Of a stretch of DNA of 47,804 nt, positions 8,134 to 17,549 are shown piece after piece. This DNA is from Candidatus Laterigemmans baculatus. Its GTDB lineage: Bacteria > Planctomycetota > Planctomycetia > Pirellulales > Pirellulaceae. The stretch spans positions 1-47,804 of the forward strand of contig NZ_WRPR01000035.1 of assembly GCF_010367455.1 (NCBI RefSeq). Direction: 5' to 3'. Within the stretch, counting starts at the first letter, position 1; every line of letters begins with the position of its first letter. The notes below the pieces were generated by a model. That model was not told the DNA's origin, did no database searches, and saw only the letters and a list, made by a program, of their open reading frames with translations. The translations under genes were made by a program, and so were the position numbers.

Positions 8134-9609
8134 TCAGCCGCGTGGCGGTTTGCGAAGCTCAAGCCACTCGCTGTGGAACACCCCATCGCGGTCAACCCGC
8201 TGGTAGGTGTGGGCGCCAAAGTAATCCCGCTGAGCCTGCAGCAGGTTGGCCGGCAAGCGTGCCAAGCGATAGCCGTCGTAGTAGCTCAGCGCGGTGCTGA
8301 ACGCCGGCACCGGCACGCCGTGGATGCTGGCCGTTGCAACCACCGCCCGCCATGCCTCCTGGGCGTTGCCGACCGCGTCCTGAAAGTATTTGTAGAGCAG
8401 CAAGTTTTCCAAGTTCGGTTGGTCGTCGAACGCTTCTTTAATGCGGTCGAGGAATTGGGCGCGGATGATACAACCACCGCGCCACAGCAGTGCGCACTGG
8501 CCGTAGTCGAGGTCCCAGGCGTGCTCCTGCGAAGCGGCCTGCAGTTGGACAAAACCTTGGGCGTAGCTGACGATCTTCGACGCATACAAAGCGTGATGCA
8601 CCGCTTCGACAAACGCCGCACGATCGCCGATAAGTTTTTGAGCAGCCTCGCTGAAGGGCCGATTGTGACTATCGGCCGGCCCGGCCAAGACCTTCGAAGC
8701 CCGGACGCGAGCTTCCTTCTGTGCCGAGAGACCGCGAGCGAACACGGCGGTCGTCACCAGGGTGCTCGGGACGCCGAGGTCGAGCGCCAGTTGGCTCATC
8801 CACTTGCCGGTCCCCTTGGCCCCGGCGACGTCCAAAATCTTGTCGACCAGATGCCCGTCGCCCCCTTGATCGTCTTTCACGCTGAAAATGTCGCGGCTGA
8901 TCTCGATCAGATAGCTTTGCAGGTCTCCCTGGTTCCAGCGATCGAAGACGTCATACAACTCGTCATTCGAGAGGCCGCCGATCTCTTTCAACAAGTGGTA
9001 GGCTTCGCAGATCAACTGCATATCGCCGTACTCGATCCCGTTGTGCACCATTTTGACATAATGCCCGGCGCCCCGCGGACCGACCCATTCGCAGCAGGGA
9101 ATGTCGTTATTGGGCCCCACCTTGGCGGCGATCGCTTGGAACATGTCCTTGATGTGCGGCCAGGCATCCTTGGAGCCGCCGGGCATCAGGCTGGGGCCTT
9201 TGAGGGCTCCCTCTTCACCACCGCTGACGCCAGCGCCGACGTAGAGGAACCCGGCTTCCTCGACCTGCTTGGTTCGCCGCTCGGTGTCGAGGTAGTAGGT
9301 GTTTCCACCATCGATAATGATGTCGCCCGGCTCGAGCAACGGCAGCAATTGTTCGATGATCGCATCGACCGCCGGACCGGCTTTGACGAGCAGCATCAAT
9401 TTGCGGGGCCGCTTCACCGCTTTGACGAAGTCTTCGATTGTATGGCAACCGACGAAACTCTTGTCCTTCGCGCGACCGGCCAGCAACTCGTCGACCTTCT
9501 CAGTCGTGCGGTTGTAGACAGCTACCTTATAACCGCGACTCTCCACGTTCAGGGCGAGGTTCTCACCCATTACGGCAAGCCCGATCAAACCAAAATCGCA
9601 GTCACTCAT
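8134..9609 (-). CDS. gnd: 6-phosphogluconate dehydrogenase, decarboxylating
   Basis: Oxidises 6-phosphogluconate with NADP+ to ribulose 5-phosphate and CO2 in the oxidative pentose phosphate pathway. The ATG at 9609 gives 491 aa, close to the long form (about 470-490 aa) of the enzyme. It starts MSDCDFGLIGLAVMGENLAL, where GLxVMGxNLAL is the NADP-binding motif, followed by VYNRTTEKVDELL. Other conserved blocks are IIDGGNTYYLDTERR, VGAGVSGGEEGALKGPSLMP, GPRGAGHYVKMVHNGIEYGD and, towards the end, WRGGCIIRAQFLDRI. The frame stays open upstream into the HAD gene, but without family similarity. The HAD hydrolase gene ends 20 bp before this start, so the two are likely co-transcribed. Confidence 0.96.
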   Translation of the reverse strand: MSDCDFGLIGLAVMGENLALNVESRGYKVAVYNRTTEKVDELLAGRAKDKSFVGCHTIEDFVKAVKRPRKLMLLVKAGPAVDAIIEQLLPLLEPGDIIIDGGNTYYLDTERRTKQVEEAGFLYVGAGVSGGEEGALKGPSLMPGGSKDAWPHIKDMFQAIAAKVGPNNDIPCCEWVGPRGAGHYVKMVHNGIEYGDMQLICEAYHLLKEIGGLSNDELYDVFDRWNQGDLQSYLIEISRDIFSVKDDQGGDGHLVDKILDVAGAKGTGKWMSQLALDLGVPSTLVTTAVFARGLSAQKEARVRASKVLAGPADSHNRPFSEAAQKLIGDRAAFVEAVHHALYASKIVSYAQGFVQLQAASQEHAWDLDYGQCALLWRGGCIIRAQFLDRIKEAFDDQPNLENLLLYKYFQDAVGNAQEAWRAVVATASIHGVPVPAFSTALSYYDGYRLARLPANLLQAQRDYFGAHTYQRVDRDGVFHSEWLELRKPPRG

Positions 9610-9629
9610 GGAAGCAGTTCCTGATCGTG

Positions 9630-10499
9630 TTATTCGGATACAGTATTGAAATCGGGCTTTTCCGGGAGATAGCTCTCGAATTCCTCGAGCAGCATTTGCT
9701 GGTAGGCTCCCGCGAAAGTTCCTTTGTAAAATTTCTCGATCGCTTCTTCGTGAAACCGCCGCCAACTGGCTTCCTCGGCACCCGGGTTGATCGGATAGAA
9801 GAGCGTTGCGTTGGCCGCCGCCGCTCGGTAGTCGCCGGGCGCATCGCCGATCATCAAGGCGTGGTCGGGGGGATACTGGGAGGCGAGCTTCAGCGTCTCG
9901 GTTTTGGTGCCCGCTTCCTGACCACAGATCGCGGCGACAAAGGGGCGGATGCGGTGCTCGTCCCACTCCGCCTCGAGGGTCGGCGTCGGCGTCGCCGAGC
10001 AGACCAACAGATCAGCTCGCTCGGCTAACTTTGCTAGCGACTCCCGCACCATTGGAAAAGGGGGCACGCCACGGACGATCTCGGCAACCGCCGCGTTGAC
10101 CGCCAGCGACCAGCGGAAGGCCTGGGCCAGGTCGGCATCGCCCGTCTCGTTGACCTTAGCCTCGAGCGCCGGGTTTCCCAGCTTGGTCTCTTCGGCGATC
10201 CATCGGCGGAGCGAGTCGGGAATCCGCACTTCTACGTTTCGGTCCCGCACCTCCGGCCGCCGCCGGAGCCACTCGAGCGTCTCGAGCAAGGCGGCAAAGC
10301 GGTTAATCCCGCGACTCTTGCTGTAGAGATTGACGAACTCCCAGGTCTCGCGGGCAAACTTGCTGACCGGCTGCAGTTCGTAGTGATTGATCGTGGCAGG
10401 GACGAAGCACTCCTTGTGCTTCAACTCCATCGAATCGAACACGCAACCGTCCGAGTCGACGCCCACAAAGAAATCGTGTTCCGGTGCGATTGCGTGCAT
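9630..10499 (-). CDS. HAD-family hydrolase
   Basis: A 289-aa putative phosphatase. Motif I is VDSDGCVFDSM (nucleophile Asp15, acid/base Asp17), motif II LLVCSATPT, motif III the Lys in GTKTETLK, and motif IV MIGDAPGDYRAA. A long helical cap lies between motifs I and II. Substrate specificity cannot be read from sequence. Its position 20 bp upstream of gnd suggests a sugar-phosphate substrate, which is inference. The ATG at 10499 is a natural start because motif I follows directly. Confidence 0.88.
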   Translation of the reverse strand: MHAIAPEHDFFVGVDSDGCVFDSMELKHKECFVPATINHYELQPVSKFARETWEFVNLYSKSRGINRFAALLETLEWLRRRPEVRDRNVEVRIPDSLRRWIAEETKLGNPALEAKVNETGDADLAQAFRWSLAVNAAVAEIVRGVPPFPMVRESLAKLAERADLLVCSATPTPTLEAEWDEHRIRPFVAAICGQEAGTKTETLKLASQYPPDHALMIGDAPGDYRAAAANATLFYPINPGAEEASWRRFHEEAIEKFYKGTFAGAYQQMLLEEFESYLPEKPDFNTVSE

Positions 10500-10520
10500 G
10501 GTCCCGAGGGGCTGCGGGCT

Positions 10521-10562
10521 GGACGAGTCGGAGTGAACGAGTCGCAGTGGACGAGTCGAAGT
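10521..10562. repeat. 14-bp imperfect tandem repeat (3 units)
   Basis: Three units of the form GRACGAGTCGNAGT at 10521-10534, 10535-10548 and 10549-10562, each differing by one or two bases. They lie just upstream of the HAD gene start, in the 280-bp divergent gap (10500-10779) before the oxidoreductase gene. I see no clear promoter in the rest of that gap. Confidence 0.7.
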
Positions 10563-10779
10563 GAATGGGGGGAAAGAGCCTGGGGCCGCTGAGTTTAGCC
10601 CCGCGGCAGAATCCCATCAATTGGCCGCGAAAACCGTCTCAAACCGCCATTCGACCGTCCCTCGCTCCCGGCCGCCGCGGATCTGCGGCCCCCATTCTGT
10701 CGGCCGGGGGCGGGCTCGGCTAAGCTGTCCGGCTCCAATGCACGGGAATCGAAGCTAAGAACCGAGGGATTTTGACATC

Positions 10780-11820
10780 ATGCGTGCTGCAATCGTGGGC
10801 GTCGGATTCATGGGCTGGATCCACTACCTGGCCTACCAGAAGTCGTCGGCGGCGAAGCTGGCGGGCTTCGCCAGCCGAGATCCGAAGAAGCGAGCGGGAG
10901 ACTGGCGCGGCATTCAAGGCAATTTCGGTCCTCCCGGCGAGCAGATCGACATCAGCGGGCTCACCGTCTACGAAACCCTCGCAGACGTGCTGGCCGACGA
11001 GTCGATCGACCTGGTCGACCTCTGCACGCCCCCCCATCTGCATGTCGATCAGGTTCGGCAGTGCCTCGAGGCGGGCAAGCACGTGTTGTGCGAAAAGCCG
11101 CTGGCCCTCAACGGCGACGCGGCGACGGATCTGGTCGCGGCCGCCGCCAAGGCGGGCCGACTGCTGCTGGTCGGACACGTCCTCCCCTTCATGCCCGAAT
11201 TCAAACTGTTGGCCGACGCTGCGGCGGACGGTCGCTGGGGCAAGCTACTCGGCGGCCATTTCAACCGCACGATCGGGCCGGTCGACTGGAATCCCGACTT
11301 CTACAACCCCGAGCGTGTCGGCGGTCCGCTGGTCGACCTGCACGTGCACGACACGCACCTGATCCGACTATTGTTCGGCATGCCGACTCGCGTCCACGCT
11401 CGCGGTCGGCTCCGCCAAGGGCTGCCGCAGTATTTTGAAACGCTCTACGACTTCGCCGACTCGTCGCTCGTGGTCGCCTCGAGCGGCGGTGTGATCGACC
11501 AAGCCGGACGCCCCTTCACCCACTCCTACGAAGCCCACTTCGAACGGGCCACCGTGCAATTCGCATTTGCCGCTTTTAGCGACGCGGCCGAAGCGATGCC
11601 CCTCAAAATCCTCCACGAAGACGGTACGGTCGAGCGCCCCGAGCTTGGCGGCGGCGCACCCGAAGACGCGTTTGTCGCCGAACTCGAAGCGGCCGCCGCG
11701 GCGGTTGCCGGTGAAACCCCCACGCCCGCGATGAGCGGAACGCTGGCCGCCGATGCCTTGATGCTCAGCCAACGCATCGCCGAAAGCATCGCCGCCAACG
11801 GACCGGTGAAGGTGAGATAG
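10780..11820 (+). CDS. Gfo/Idh/MocA family NAD(P)-dependent oxidoreductase
   Basis: A 346-aa predicted sugar or cyclitol dehydrogenase. The N-terminal Rossmann motif VGVGFMGWIHYLAY (residues about 6-19) binds NAD(P). The family motif CEKPLAL contains the Lys used in catalysis and cofactor binding, preceded by DLCTPPHLHVDQV. The C-terminal domain contains GGPLVDLHVHDTHLIRLLFG, with the Asp and His of the typical GGGxxxDxxxH active-site pattern. Planctomycetes carry many paralogues, so a substrate cannot be named. The first codons encode MRAAIVGVG, so the ATG at 10780 is secure. The gene stands alone, divergent from the HAD gene and convergent with the exporter adaptor gene. Confidence 0.93.
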   Translation: MRAAIVGVGFMGWIHYLAYQKSSAAKLAGFASRDPKKRAGDWRGIQGNFGPPGEQIDISGLTVYETLADVLADESIDLVDLCTPPHLHVDQVRQCLEAGKHVLCEKPLALNGDAATDLVAAAAKAGRLLLVGHVLPFMPEFKLLADAAADGRWGKLLGGHFNRTIGPVDWNPDFYNPERVGGPLVDLHVHDTHLIRLLFGMPTRVHARGRLRQGLPQYFETLYDFADSSLVVASSGGVIDQAGRPFTHSYEAHFERATVQFAFAAFSDAAEAMPLKILHEDGTVERPELGGGAPEDAFVAELEAAAAAVAGETPTPAMSGTLAADALMLSQRIAESIAANGPVKVR

Positions 11821-11864
11821 AAGGTTTCAGGTAGCAGGTTGCAGGATTTGCGATCTGAGATTTG

Positions 11865-12074
11865 CTGACTCTAACGGAATCTATTTGCGCGAGCTTATGC
11901 CCGTGGAGTGCCGAAAGATGGGGGAAACCTCGGATTCCCCTTTTATCCGCGTTCTCCGTGCTATCCGCGGTCCCTCTTCTTTCCGTGATCTTCCGTGTCT
12001 TTCCGTGGCCACCGTTCGTGTTATTCGTGGTTGTTTCCCCAGCCAGGTGCGTGCATAGATTCCGTTAGAGTCAG
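11865..12074. repeat. 210-bp element with perfect 20-bp terminal inverted repeats
   Basis: The sequence at 11865-11884 (CTGACTCTAACGGAATCTAT) is the exact reverse complement of 12055-12074. The interior has a smaller hairpin, GGGGAAAC...TTCCCC. It also holds a run of degenerate words ending TCCGTG or TCCGCG ('ttccgtgatcttccgtgtc', then 'tttccgtggcc'). There is no coding potential. It fills the convergent gap between the oxidoreductase and the adaptor gene. It looks like a non-autonomous miniature element or a large bidirectional terminator; no clear target-site duplication directly abuts the ends. Confidence 0.8.
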
Positions 12075-12094
12075 GAAATTTGAGATTAATTTCC

Positions 12095-13330
12095 TCAGCG
12101 GATCGCGATGGGCGTTCCGTTGTGGATCCGGTCGCTGGGGTGCACGATTACCTGATCCCCCTCAGCCAGTCCGGCAGTGATTTCAGCGACTTGTCCATTG
12201 TCGCGGCCGATCTCGACCGGCGTCTCCGCGGCGACGCCATCGCGGACGGCGAACACCGTCCAAGCATCGCCGACGCGGAACAGGGCGCTGGTCGGAATCC
12301 GCAGAACATCGTCCCCCTGCCAGACCACGATCTGGCATTCGACGCGAAAATTATCGCCGAGGGAGTGCTGAGGTTCAGCCGCTAAGCCATGGGCTTCGGT
12401 CAGCGGATTGGCGAAGTCGATGATCACGTTGACCCGTTGCTCCTCGACGCCGAGCGCCGAGAATTTGGTGAACCCCGACGGCTCGACCAGACGGACTCGT
12501 CCGCGGAGTGGATTCGCGCCGCCCCAGTGCAGTAGATCGACCGGATCGCCCGCTTCGATCTGGACGGCATCGCGGGAGAGAACATCGGTGACGATCTCCA
12601 AATCGCTCGGGTCGCCGATCTCCAGCAAGGGATCTCCGGCGGTCACGACCGCGGCGCTCTCCTGGTTCACGCGGAGCACGCGTCCATCGATCGGAGCGGT
12701 GATCGCCAGCTCCATCGAATCCTCCGACGATTCCGGGTCGGTCAGCAGCAACGCCGCTTTCTCGAGTTCCAGTTCGTGCTGGGCGATATCGACCAAGTAA
12801 CCAGCCGCCCGCGCGTTCTCGGTCTCCTGACGAAAATCGAGCTCCCGCGAGGCGAACTCGCTCTCCGAGATGGCGTTGTTGCGGAGCAGCTGGCGGGCGC
12901 GGCCCATTTCGGCTTCGGCGAAGTTCAAGGCCGCATTCGACTTGTTCAGCTCGGCCTTGGCCGACTCCAATCTCCGCTCGGCCGCCCGCACGCGGGCTCT
13001 CGCCTGGGCGACGGCCCGAGGATCGAGCAGCGTTGGATCGGTCGCTTCGAGCCGCGCGAGGACCGTCTCTTCGGCTCGGACTTCATCCCCCACGTCGAGC
13101 GTGATTCGCTGCAGCCGCCCGGTCAGCGGTGTGGAGACCACGTATCGTTCGCGGATCCGCGTGATCCCGTCGTCATCGACCGTGACCCGCATCGGCCCCC
13201 GCTCGGCGACCGCCACATCGACCAACACCGGTTGAGGTCGGAGCGCATAGTAGATCCCGGCCGAGACCACGATGGCGGCGGCTCCCCAAAGAACGAGACG
13301 GCGGATGCGTGCGAATCGGATTGGAGCCAC
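12095..13330 (-). CDS. HlyD/RND-type periplasmic adaptor of an ABC exporter
   Basis: A 411-aa membrane fusion protein anchored by one N-terminal helix (residues about 12-28, VLWGAAAIVVSAGIYYA). A lipoyl/barrel-sandwich half follows (VVSTPLTGRLQRITLDVGDEV), then an alpha-helical hairpin (about 95-185, heptad-like AERRLESAKAELNKSNAALN), the second lipoyl half (APIDGRVLRVNQESAAVVTA) and a beta-barrel/membrane-proximal domain. It would link the inner-membrane FtsX-type permease to the outer membrane. It starts with GTG six bases after the permease stop and is the last gene of a three-gene minus-strand operon. No outer-membrane factor is in the operon; a TolC-like gene lies about 9 kb away in a separate unit. 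Confidence 0.9.
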   Translation of the reverse strand: MAPIRFARIRRLVLWGAAAIVVSAGIYYALRPQPVLVDVAVAERGPMRVTVDDDGITRIRERYVVSTPLTGRLQRITLDVGDEVRAEETVLARLEATDPTLLDPRAVAQARARVRAAERRLESAKAELNKSNAALNFAEAEMGRARQLLRNNAISESEFASRELDFRQETENARAAGYLVDIAQHELELEKAALLLTDPESSEDSMELAITAPIDGRVLRVNQESAAVVTAGDPLLEIGDPSDLEIVTDVLSRDAVQIEAGDPVDLLHWGGANPLRGRVRLVEPSGFTKFSALGVEEQRVNVIIDFANPLTEAHGLAAEPQHSLGDNFRVECQIVVWQGDDVLRIPTSALFRVGDAWTVFAVRDGVAAETPVEIGRDNGQVAEITAGLAEGDQVIVHPSDRIHNGTPIAIR

Positions 13331-13336
13331 CGCGGG

Positions 13337-15700
13337 TTATTCGCTGCTCTTGAGGACGGCGACCAGGTCGAGTTGGCCGATCTGGCGGTGGATCCAGAAC
13401 CCGCTTGCTGCGGCGGCAAGCACGGTCACCAGCGCCGCGAACGCAAAACTCTCGGGGTGGATCACCAACGGAATTCGAAACATCTCGGTCTCAAACCCGC
13501 GGACCATCGCATAGCACAACCCATATCCAATCGCCCAGCCGAGCGGGATCGCCAGCGAGGTCAGGACCGCCAACTCGCCGAGCAGGATCGCTGAGACTTC
13601 GCTCCGTGTAAAGCCGATCACCCGCATCGTCGCCAGCTCACGGCTCCGCTCCTCCAACGAAATCCGGGCCGTGTTGTAGACGACTCCGATCGCGATCACC
13701 GCGGCAAAAAAGACCATGAACGACTGCATCGTCAACTGGTTCTTCGCCACCGTCTCACGAAACTGCTCGACGGTCGCTGACTTGACCGCGACCGAGGCGA
13801 TTTGCGGCGTCTCCTTCAGCTCGCGGTAGAGCGTCTCGAGCTGGCCGGGATCGACCGCCAGAAAAGCGCCGTTCAGCGTGTCGGCTTCGCCCATCAAGCG
13901 GTGCAGCGCCTGCCGGTCCATGTAGGCCGTCGTTCCCGCGTACTCGACGGCCAGCCCTGAGACGACCACTTCCCGCACCGGTTCTTCCCCTTCGAGCACC
14001 TCCACCGTCACCGTCTCCCCTTCGCGGACGGCAAGCAGCTCGGCCAGCTTGTCCGAGAGCACCAACCCGGCCGGCGGCAGCGGGATCGCGCGGCCATCGA
14101 CGTCGAGCAGCCGATACAGGTCGCGGCGCTGGCCGAGTCCCATGATGCTCGTGCGGTAGCTGCGATGGCGAAACCGCAGCTTCACCGGGACCGCTCGGAA
14201 CGTCTCGGCCGTCTGAACTCCCGGCAGATGTCGCAGATCGTAAGCGGCCGACGGCGAAGCGACTTCGTAGAAAGCGACCTGCACGTCGTGCCGCTGCGCC
14301 CGCTCGAACTGGAACTCGAGCAGGTAATCGAGTGCGTCGGGGGCGAAATTCCCCACCAGCAGCACGGCCACTGCGGCCGAGATCCCCAGCGACGAGAGCA
14401 GCGAGTTGAGCGGCCGCCGCTGCAGTCCCCGCAGCACCATCCGCGCGGTCAACGGAATCCACGGCGTGAGTCCCAGTCGCTCCAACCACGATTGCCGGTA
14501 GCGAGCGGGTGCCGCCGGACGCATCGCTTCGGCGGGCATCAGCCGCATGACCTGATAGATCGCGCGGTAGGAGCCGGCGACCGCTGCCAGCACGCTGAGC
14601 GACACGCCCGCCAGCACGATCCGCCAATCGATCCGCGAGATCAAACTCGGAAAGTGATAGAACTCGGCGTACAACCGCGCCAGACCTCGGCCGAGATAGA
14701 GCCCTCCGGCCGCCCCGAGAACCGCACCGAACAGCGCCACGAGGATCGCCGATTTGAGGTAGTGCCAAGCGACCGCCGCGTCGCTGTAGCCGAACGCTTT
14801 GAGCGTCGCGATGATCTCCCGCTGCGTACCGATCTGCCGCGAGAGCACGACGTTGAGCAGGAACGTCGCGACGCCGAGGAAGATCGAGGGAGCGACGACC
14901 GCGGTCGCTCGCAGCTGCTTGATCTCGTCGGCCACGAATCGCGCCGAGACATGATCCTCGCGGTCGATCGCGCCGATGCTGCCATACGGTTTGAGCAACC
15001 GGTCGAGCGCCTCGATGACCGGCTCGCTGCGAGCCCCGCCGGCAAGCCGCAGCGACACATCGTTGAAGGCTCCTTCCATGTCGAAGGCGGCTTCCATCTG
15101 CCGCTGCGAGACCCAAAACACGCCGAACCGCCGATCGTCCGGCAGCAAGTCACCGCCGCGAAGCTGAAAGATGTACTCCGGCGAGATCGCGACGCCCACG
15201 ATCCGCAACTCCTGCAGCCGCCCGTTCATGACCGCCTGAAGCGTGTCTCCCACGTCGAGCGTGTTAGCCTCCACGAACGCTTCACTGGCCAGAACCTCTG
15301 AGGCTCGCCCCGGCTCAGGCAACCGACCCCGCCGCAGATAAACTGCATTCAGCACCGGTTCGCCCACTTCGGGCAACGAGATCAACCGCCCCACGGCCGG
15401 TTCATCCAGTTCCGGCACATCCAACGTGACGTCCGAGACGATTCGCGTCTGCACGCGGGCGACTCCCGGCAGCGTCGCGATCCGCGGAAGAATCGCTGTG
15501 GGGGCACGGCGCAGCGAAGCAAACACGTCGGCGAACCGGTATCGCTCGTAGTACGCGTCGCGGCTCGACCGCAGCGTCCCGAGCGTCCCGAGCGCCATCA
15601 CGAACACGGCAACTCCGGAAGCCACCACCGCGGCGATCGCCAACGACTGCCCGCGGGTGTGGCGAAGTTCGCGAATCAATTTCCGATTCAGCGTCTGCAC
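13337..15700 (-). CDS. ABC exporter permease with two FtsX/MacB-like domains
   Basis: A 787-aa inner-membrane protein. An N-terminal helix (about 19-42, SLAIAAVVASGVAVFVMALG) precedes a large periplasmic MacB_PCD-like domain. A three-helix FtsX block at about 270-395 includes the TLKAFGYSD coupling loop. A second helix ('SSLGISAAVAVLLVGNFAPD') starts another periplasmic domain, and a final FtsX block at about 660-780 contains MRVIGFTRSEVSAILLGELA. It is twice the length of single-repeat MacB/LolC permeases, so one chain probably forms the whole membrane pore. The operon order is ATPase, permease, adaptor. The GTG at 15700 immediately precedes a typical QTLNRKLIRELRHTRGQ beginning. Cargo is unknown. 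Confidence 0.92.
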   Translation of the reverse strand: MQTLNRKLIRELRHTRGQSLAIAAVVASGVAVFVMALGTLGTLRSSRDAYYERYRFADVFASLRRAPTAILPRIATLPGVARVQTRIVSDVTLDVPELDEPAVGRLISLPEVGEPVLNAVYLRRGRLPEPGRASEVLASEAFVEANTLDVGDTLQAVMNGRLQELRIVGVAISPEYIFQLRGGDLLPDDRRFGVFWVSQRQMEAAFDMEGAFNDVSLRLAGGARSEPVIEALDRLLKPYGSIGAIDREDHVSARFVADEIKQLRATAVVAPSIFLGVATFLLNVVLSRQIGTQREIIATLKAFGYSDAAVAWHYLKSAILVALFGAVLGAAGGLYLGRGLARLYAEFYHFPSLISRIDWRIVLAGVSLSVLAAVAGSYRAIYQVMRLMPAEAMRPAAPARYRQSWLERLGLTPWIPLTARMVLRGLQRRPLNSLLSSLGISAAVAVLLVGNFAPDALDYLLEFQFERAQRHDVQVAFYEVASPSAAYDLRHLPGVQTAETFRAVPVKLRFRHRSYRTSIMGLGQRRDLYRLLDVDGRAIPLPPAGLVLSDKLAELLAVREGETVTVEVLEGEEPVREVVVSGLAVEYAGTTAYMDRQALHRLMGEADTLNGAFLAVDPGQLETLYRELKETPQIASVAVKSATVEQFRETVAKNQLTMQSFMVFFAAVIAIGVVYNTARISLEERSRELATMRVIGFTRSEVSAILLGELAVLTSLAIPLGWAIGYGLCYAMVRGFETEMFRIPLVIHPESFAFAALVTVLAAAASGFWIHRQIGQLDLVAVLKSSE

Positions 15701-15743
15701 GGCTTGCCCCCGGTCCGCGGCAATTCGGCTTCACCCACCGTCG

Positions 15744-16490
15744 TCACCAGCGAAGCTCGGCGACCGGTGTCTTGACCGCCACCCGCCGATCCTCAGCGAC
15801 TCGCCCGTCCCGAATCGTCACGACCCGGTCCGACATCTCTCCGATCGCCGCATTATGGGTGATCACCGCCGTCGTCGTGCCCAGCTCGGTATTGATCCGC
15901 TGGATCGCCTCGAGCACCGTAATGCCCGTCAGCGCGTCGAGGGCTCCGGTCGGTTCGTCGCAAAGCAGAACGTCCGGCCGCTTGGCGATCGCTCGAGCGA
16001 TTGCGACGCGCTGCTGCTGGCCACCAGAAAGCTGAGCCGGAAAATGGTCGCGGCGGTCTTCGAGTCCAACGAGCCGGAGCGCCTCGAGTGGCGACATCGG
16101 ATCGCTCGCAACCTCGGTCACAAGGCTCACGTTCTCCCAGGCGGTCAAACTGGGAATCAAATTGTAGAACTGAAACACGAACCCCACCGCATGCCGACGA
16201 AACTGAGTCAGCTGACGATTGCTCGCGCCGCTGAGTTCCAGCTCGCGGTAGAACACGCTCCCGCCCGTTGGCTGGTCCAGTCCGCCGAGGATATTCAGCA
16301 GCGTCGATTTACCACTGCCGCTCGGACCGAGCAGCACCGTGAATTCCCCCGCGTACAAATCGAGGTCGATTCCCCGCAGCGCCTGCACCTCGACCTCGCC
16401 CATCGGATAGACCTTCGTCGCCCCGCGGACACGAAACACCACCTGCCGTGCGTGAACGTCTGACGGTGGCGAAGCAGGAGCACGACTCAT
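15744..16490 (-). CDS. ABC exporter ATP-binding protein (MacB/LolD/DevA-like)
   Basis: A 248-aa ATPase. Walker A is [20 protein letters not shown], the Q-loop [20 protein letters not shown], the signature [16 protein letters not shown], Walker [13 protein letters not shown] and the switch His in [10 protein letters not shown]. The GGLDxPTxG and [16 protein letters not shown] words are diagnostic of the LolD/MacB/DevA group, which works with FtsX-type permeases. It is the first gene of the operon; the permease begins 43 bp after its stop. The ATG at 16490 opens the reading frame. Confidence 0.95.
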   Translation of the reverse strand: MSRAPASPPSDVHARQVVFRVRGATKVYPMGEVEVQALRGIDLDLYAGEFTVLLGPSGSGKSTLLNILGGLDQPTGGSVFYRELELSGASNRQLTQFRRHAVGFVFQFYNLIPSLTAWENVSLVTEVASDPMSPLEALRLVGLEDRRDHFPAQLSGGQQQRVAIARAIAKRPDVLLCDEPTGALDALTGITVLEAIQRINTELGTTTAVITHNAAIGEMSDRVVTIRDGRVAEDRRVAVKTPVAELRW

Positions 16491-16526
16491 GGGCGGCCCG
16501 CCGGTCTCACGATGATTCGGGGGGCG

Positions 16527-17477
16527 TTACGGGGGATACGCCGGAGCGGTGCCCACCGAGTCGAATTCCGTGGGCGCGATGAACAAGCATCCCGACTGCG
16601 GCGCATCGCTTTGCCGCTCGACCGGCATGTGCTCGACCGCCGTCGTGATCACCAACTGCACGCGTCCCTCGTGCTGGACCAGATTGGGACAGGTGTTTTG
16701 CGGCGCACCGGGGGTCAGCCAAACGCGACGCATACAACCGTCGCGGAGCGAATATTCGCGAGTTTCCCCAGCGGGGGCCGCCCCGGGATTGTACATCGAA
16801 ACGATCACGCCCCCGCCGTCGGGCGTCAGAATCGCCCCGTCGGGCGCGGAGGAATCGCTGGTCAGATCGACGACCGTGTGCGGTTCGCCTAGCTTTCCCC
16901 GCTCGATGTCCAGCGGATAGGCGACGATCTTCCGGGTCGGCGAGTCGATATCGATCAGCTCCAACCCGTGCGGCGCTTGGCGGATCGCCTTCCCATTGCT
17001 GCAAATCTGGTCGTCGCGAAGGCGGATCAGTTTCTTGTCGCGGCCGCGATACAGGTACAGCCCCGCTTTCCGCGTCGCGAACTCGAGGTCCTTGGTTCCG
17101 AAGATCAAATCATCCTCGAAGATCACCGCGTCGTTGATGATCGTCCCCTCCACATCCGCGTCGATGCCGTCGATCAACAACTGCCAATCGCCGCTCGGGG
17201 GATGAAACAGGCCGATCTCCCTCTCGCAGCCCACCAAAAAGCGAGCTCCGTCGTCGCAGGGGAACGCAAAGCCGGGACGTCCGGGGAGCGGATAGTTGGA
17301 GTTCTCGCCGCTAGCCAAATCGAGAATGTTCAGCGACCCCGAAGTTGCGTCCGCTCCGTGCTGGATCGCGACCCAGCTGATCCGCGAGGGCCCCAGCGGA
17401 TACGGTCCTTCCGGCAAAAAGCGAAGTGCAGCGTCGGAGGGGCGATGCAGGACGGTGGCTTCGGTGCGAACGGTCAT
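16527..17477 (-). CDS. SMP-30/gluconolactonase-like beta-propeller protein
   Basis: A 316-aa predicted six-bladed beta-propeller. Visible family features are LGPSRISWVAIQH near residue 28, EGTIINDAVIFEDDLIFGT (the usual motif contains a metal-binding Asn-Asp), ICSNGKAI and SSAPDGAILTPDGGGVIVSM (the PDGxxxD-like metal site). Such proteins often hydrolyse sugar lactones with a divalent metal, or are orphan propellers. There is no signal peptide, so it is probably cytoplasmic. It ends 36 bp upstream of the exporter ATPase start and may be co-transcribed with it, though their functions look unrelated. It is divergent from the DUF1559 gene across a low-complexity gap. Confidence 0.8.
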   Translation of the reverse strand: MTVRTEATVLHRPSDAALRFLPEGPYPLGPSRISWVAIQHGADATSGSLNILDLASGENSNYPLPGRPGFAFPCDDGARFLVGCEREIGLFHPPSGDWQLLIDGIDADVEGTIINDAVIFEDDLIFGTKDLEFATRKAGLYLYRGRDKKLIRLRDDQICSNGKAIRQAPHGLELIDIDSPTRKIVAYPLDIERGKLGEPHTVVDLTSDSSAPDGAILTPDGGGVIVSMYNPGAAPAGETREYSLRDGCMRRVWLTPGAPQNTCPNLVQHEGRVQLVITTAVEHMPVERQSDAPQSGCLFIAPTEFDSVGTAPAYPP

Positions 17478-17549
17478 GCGAGAGAATTACTCCAGTGTTG
17501 CGGGACGCGTACCCATTCCAGGCAGCACAGCAGGATGACCGCGCGGCCG

